DNA of 7,729 bases from Spongiibacteraceae bacterium. Lineage in GTDB: Bacteria; Pseudomonadota; Gammaproteobacteria; Pseudomonadales; PIVM01. Position numbers and translations under genes: made by a program. The notes under the pieces were generated by a model that saw nothing but the letters and a program-made list of their open reading frames with translations, searched no databases and had not been told where the DNA came from. Positions 6,079 to 7,729 of the stretch are shown one piece after another. Where the stretch lies: assembly GCA_030618505.1 (NCBI GenBank), contig JAUXDF010000140.1, positions 1 to 7,729 of the forward strand, read 5' to 3'. Positions within the stretch are counted from its first letter, which is position 1, and every line of letters begins with the position of its first letter.

Positions 6079-6882
6079 ATGATACAAGAGTCAGGCCCCC
6101 TTTATTACCAGCAACTTGGCGACAGGAACGCAAGGCATTCGCTGATTTTACTGCATGGTTTATTTGGCATGTCAGATAATTTGATGGCCCTGGCGAAAAG
6201 TCTGGCCGAGACTTATTGTGTTTATGTGGCTGATCTTCGCAATCATGGCCGCTCTTTTCATGCAGATCATATGGAATGGTCACAGTTGGCCGGTGATATA
6301 TTGGCACTAATAGATGAGCTGGGACTGGAGACCGTGGGCCTGCTCGGGCATTCTTTGGGAGGCAAAGTTGCGATGAGTTTGGCAGGCTGTTATCCGCAAA
6401 GAGTCAGCGCTCTGGTGGTGGCTGATATTGCACCGGTTGAATATCCCGTTCATCACCAAGCGGTGCTGGCCGGCTTACAGTCACTTGATCTTGTTAGCCT
6501 TGGTGGTCGAAAACAGGCTGATACGCATTTGGCTTTAAGTATTGATGACTTGGGCGTGCGCCAGTTTTTGCTCAAGAATCTGTATAAAAATGCTCAGGGA
6601 GATTATACATGGCGTTTTAATCTGGATGCTTTGGTGAGTAATTATGATGCCTTACGCACGGCACCGGAAATGACAGCGCCTTATCAGGGAGCAACATTGT
6701 TTATTAAAGGTGAAAACTCACAATATATCACCAGAGAATATCAGTCGGCGATAAAAACCGCTTTTCCGGTATCCCAATTTAAGATGATACAAGGGGCTGG
6801 GCATTGGCTGCATGCGGAAAAACCCGTGGCTTTTGCAAAATTAGTAAAAAGGTTTTTTGAACGCGAACTTACCGTTGGCTAA
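6079..6882 (+). CDS. ybfF: YbfF-like alpha/beta hydrolase (acyl-CoA thioesterase/esterase type)
   Basis: A 267-residue alpha/beta hydrolase very like Escherichia coli YbfF, a small esterase active on short acyl esters and acyl-CoA analogues. Visible signatures, numbered from ATG 6079: oxyanion-region LLHGLFGMSDN (24-34), VADLRNHGRS (50-59), nucleophile Ser92 in GHSLGG, candidate acid Asp116 in ADIAPVEY, and His242 in GAGHWLHAEKP. YbfF uses a Ser-Asp-His triad with the Asp after this strand, which fits. Length is close to the family's about 255 residues. ATG 6079 is chosen for its GGA at a 6-base spacing and the match to family N-termini; an in-frame extension to TTG 6019 would add 20 unlikely residues. 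The gene is divergent from the lipoprotein and convergent with the alkyltransferase. The protein is predicted cytoplasmic, with no signal peptide. The natural substrate is not established. Confidence 0.9.
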   Translation: MIQESGPLYYQQLGDRNARHSLILLHGLFGMSDNLMALAKSLAETYCVYVADLRNHGRSFHADHMEWSQLAGDILALIDELGLETVGLLGHSLGGKVAMSLAGCYPQRVSALVVADIAPVEYPVHHQAVLAGLQSLDLVSLGGRKQADTHLALSIDDLGVRQFLLKNLYKNAQGDYTWRFNLDALVSNYDALRTAPEMTAPYQGATLFIKGENSQYITREYQSAIKTAFPVSQFKMIQGAGHWLHAEKPVAFAKLVKRFFERELTVG

Positions 6883-6897
6883 AAAAGCCTCCCACTT

Positions 6898-6975
6898 GTA
6901 GCCTTGATAGAGCTTGCGAAATCAGGGAATTGGGCGGTGTTCATTCTCGGATTTCGCAAGCTCAATACAGGCTAC
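6898..6975. repeat. Inverted REP pair (REPIN/BIME-like) between convergent genes
   Basis: Two REP-like units face each other. The outer ends are GTAGCCT (6898-6904) and AGGCTAC (6969-6975). The inner arms GAGCTTGCGAAATC (6910-6923) and GATTTCGCAAGCTC (6950-6963) are perfect complements. Between the outer and inner matches five bases differ at three positions, giving 23 of 26 paired. The loop is 26 bases. Each half begins with the GTAG head typical of REP sequences mobilised by RAYT-type transposases and carries its own imperfect hairpin. It fills the gap between the hydrolase and alkyltransferase stops, where it can also act as a bidirectional transcript end. No transposase is present in the window. 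Confidence 0.8.
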
Positions 6976-6980
6976 GGATC

Positions 6981-7541
6981 TTAATGTCTTTGTTGTTCCC
7001 CGCTCAGCATAGCCTGCTTTATTTCGACGCCCCAGTGATAATTCCCCAGCTCTCCCGAGCTGAGTATTACCCGATGGCAGGGAATGATATAGGCGATAGG
7101 ATTGGCGCCAACAGCACTGCCAACGGCGCGACAGGCTTTGAGTTTGTTAATCGCTTGGGCAACTTGTTGGTAGCTGGACGTCTCTCCCTTTGGTATTGCC
7201 AATAATGCCTGCCAAACCTGAAGTTGAAATTCGCTGCCTCTCAGGTGTAGTGGCGGTGTCTCTGTCCCCGTAAATATTTTATCAAGCAGTGCTTTGGTTT
7301 TTTTCTCTTGGACGATAAGTTTTGCCTCTGGCCAGCGTAATGCCAGGGAATTTAGTGGTTCTTGGTTTTCCCTGTTGGTGAAGGACAGTTGGCATACCCC
7401 TTCGGTAGTTGTCGCAATAAAACAGCTGCCGAAGGGGCTGGTGTGCCAAGCGTACAAAATATCGTGCTTTTCTCGACTGACCTTTTTCCCTGTCTCTGCA
7501 ATTTCTGTAGTGACTCTGGTTCTGCTTGATTGTACTGACAT
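6981..7541 (-). CDS. Methylated-DNA--protein-cysteine S-methyltransferase, Ada C-terminal type
   Basis: A 186-residue suicide DNA-repair protein that transfers methyl groups from O6-methylguanine (and usually O4-methylthymine) to its own cysteine. The catalytic motif is IPCHRV with Cys155. Also visible are the arginine-finger Arg138 in CRAVG, the Asn-hinge region VGANPIA (144-150), the wing helix FQLQVWQALLAIPKGE (105-120) and the C-terminal GVEIKQAML. The sequence is closest in style to the C-terminal half of Ada. Residues 1-27 are a polar extension with no AdaA cysteine motif and no AraC helix-turn-helix, so the protein repairs DNA but should not activate transcription. ATG 7541 has AGGAG five bases upstream. 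The gene is convergent with the hydrolase and ends just before the REP pair. Confidence 0.95.
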   Translation of the reverse strand: MSVQSSRTRVTTEIAETGKKVSREKHDILYAWHTSPFGSCFIATTTEGVCQLSFTNRENQEPLNSLALRWPEAKLIVQEKKTKALLDKIFTGTETPPLHLRGSEFQLQVWQALLAIPKGETSSYQQVAQAINKLKACRAVGSAVGANPIAYIIPCHRVILSSGELGNYHWGVEIKQAMLSGEQQRH

Positions 7542-7637
7542 GTTGGCTCCTCAAGTGGGTTTGAGTCGTTGTGGTTTGAGAAAACATCTGGCGTAGTACT
7601 TTGCGTAGTTGTCTTTTTAGTTAGTGCCCATCCAGAA

Positions 7638-7666
7638 ATTAGACGAAGAGATCCTGGCCAACGCAA
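7638..7666 (-). promoter_or_regulatory. Candidate promoter of the alkyltransferase gene
   Basis: Read on the minus strand, TTGCGT (7666-7661), a 17-base spacer and TCTAAT (7643-7638) form a -35/-10 pair with matches of 3 of 6 and 5 of 6. The leader would be about 90 bases. The -35 box overlaps an inverted repeat. Confidence 0.35.
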
Positions 7667-7674
7667 ATCTTGCG
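7662..7674. promoter_or_regulatory. Inverted repeat at the alkyltransferase -35 region
   Basis: CGCAA-ATC-TTGCG has perfect 5-bp arms. Read on the minus strand the region GTCGCAAGATT resembles part of the E. coli Ada-regulated operator (GCGCAAGATTG), but the AAT half of the Ada box is not at the expected distance. It is a possible operator only. Confidence 0.3.
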
Positions 7675-7680
7675 ACTTAA

Positions 7681-7697
7681 AGGCCTTGAAAAGGCCT
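7681..7697. terminator. Small hairpin near the window end, possible terminator
   Basis: AGGCCTT (7681-7687) and AAGGCCT (7691-7697) form a 7-bp stem with a 3-base loop. On the minus strand it is followed by TTTAAG, not a full T-run. It could end a gene beyond the window. The remaining bases to 7729 show no supportable feature. Confidence 0.3.
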
Positions 7698-7729
7698 AGG
7701 AGCCTGTCGGATTTAACACTGTTCTACTG

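Noticed and set aside
6877..6889. Hydrolase terminator GGCT-AAAAA-AGCC
   Set aside because: The stem has only four base pairs and no T-run follows on the plus strand. The REP pair after it is a stronger candidate for the transcript end.
7282..7666. Other reading frames around the alkyltransferase N-terminus, considered as an Ada N-terminal half broken by a frameshift
   Set aside because: None shows the AdaA zinc-cysteine motif or an AraC-type helix-turn-helix, and the alkyltransferase has its own good ribosome binding site.
7695..7729. Terminal inverted repeat of an insertion sequence (AGGAGCCTGTCGGATT...)
   Set aside because: The stretch looks vaguely like an IS end, but there is no matching second end, target duplication or transposase in the window.

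Overview
The window looks like a chromosomal stretch of a Gram-negative bacterium, most likely a free-living gammaproteobacterium. This rests on the gene families (a CrbS/MxtR-type hybrid kinase core with its LuxR-type partner, a YbfF-type esterase, an outer-membrane-type lipoprotein, an Ada-type alkyltransferase), the moderate base composition with AT-rich intergenic regions, and a GTAG-headed REP pair. The genus cannot be fixed from sequence reading alone.

Layout: positions 1-738 hold the C-terminal part of an acyl-CoA dehydrogenase (+). It is followed after 35 bases by a soluble PAS-containing hybrid histidine kinase (+, 774-2750). Tail-to-tail with the kinase is a NarL/LuxR-type response regulator (-, 2779-3438). 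The two stop codons are 28 bases apart and share a hairpin. Upstream of the regulator gene are four 14-bp tandem repeats and then a TetR-family regulator (-, 3557-4108). A second, unrelated TetR-family regulator (+, 4325-5023) is divergent from it across 216 AT-rich bases that contain three inverted repeats and a plausible promoter. A lipoprotein of unknown function (-, 5164-5931) and a YbfF-like alpha/beta hydrolase (+, 6079-6882) are divergent, with a perfect 14-bp palindrome between them. The hydrolase converges on an O6-methylguanine-type DNA alkyltransferase (-, 6981-7541), and the gap between them is filled by an inverted REP pair (REPIN/BIME-like). The last 188 bases hold the alkyltransferase leader, two small inverted repeats and no gene that I can support.

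How the genes may work together: the kinase and response regulator are very probably a cognate two-component pair related to CrbS/CrbR (MxtR/ErdR), which control acetate and small-carbon metabolism in other gammaproteobacteria. This kinase lacks the SLC5-type transporter half of CrbS. It probably shares a transcript with the acyl-CoA dehydrogenase, and the TetR genes nearby suggest a regulatory block for fatty-acid-like or steroid-like acyl-CoA catabolism; that is inference. The lipoprotein, hydrolase and alkyltransferase look like unrelated neighbours. No CRISPR array, tRNA, rRNA, phage gene or intact transposase was seen. No gene-free stretch exceeds 300 bases; the longest are 4109-4324, 7542-7729, 5932-6078 and 5024-5163. 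I do not see a clear undescribed multi-gene system. The points most worth following are the transporter-less kinase pair, the 14-bp repeat array, the palindromic operators and the REP pair.
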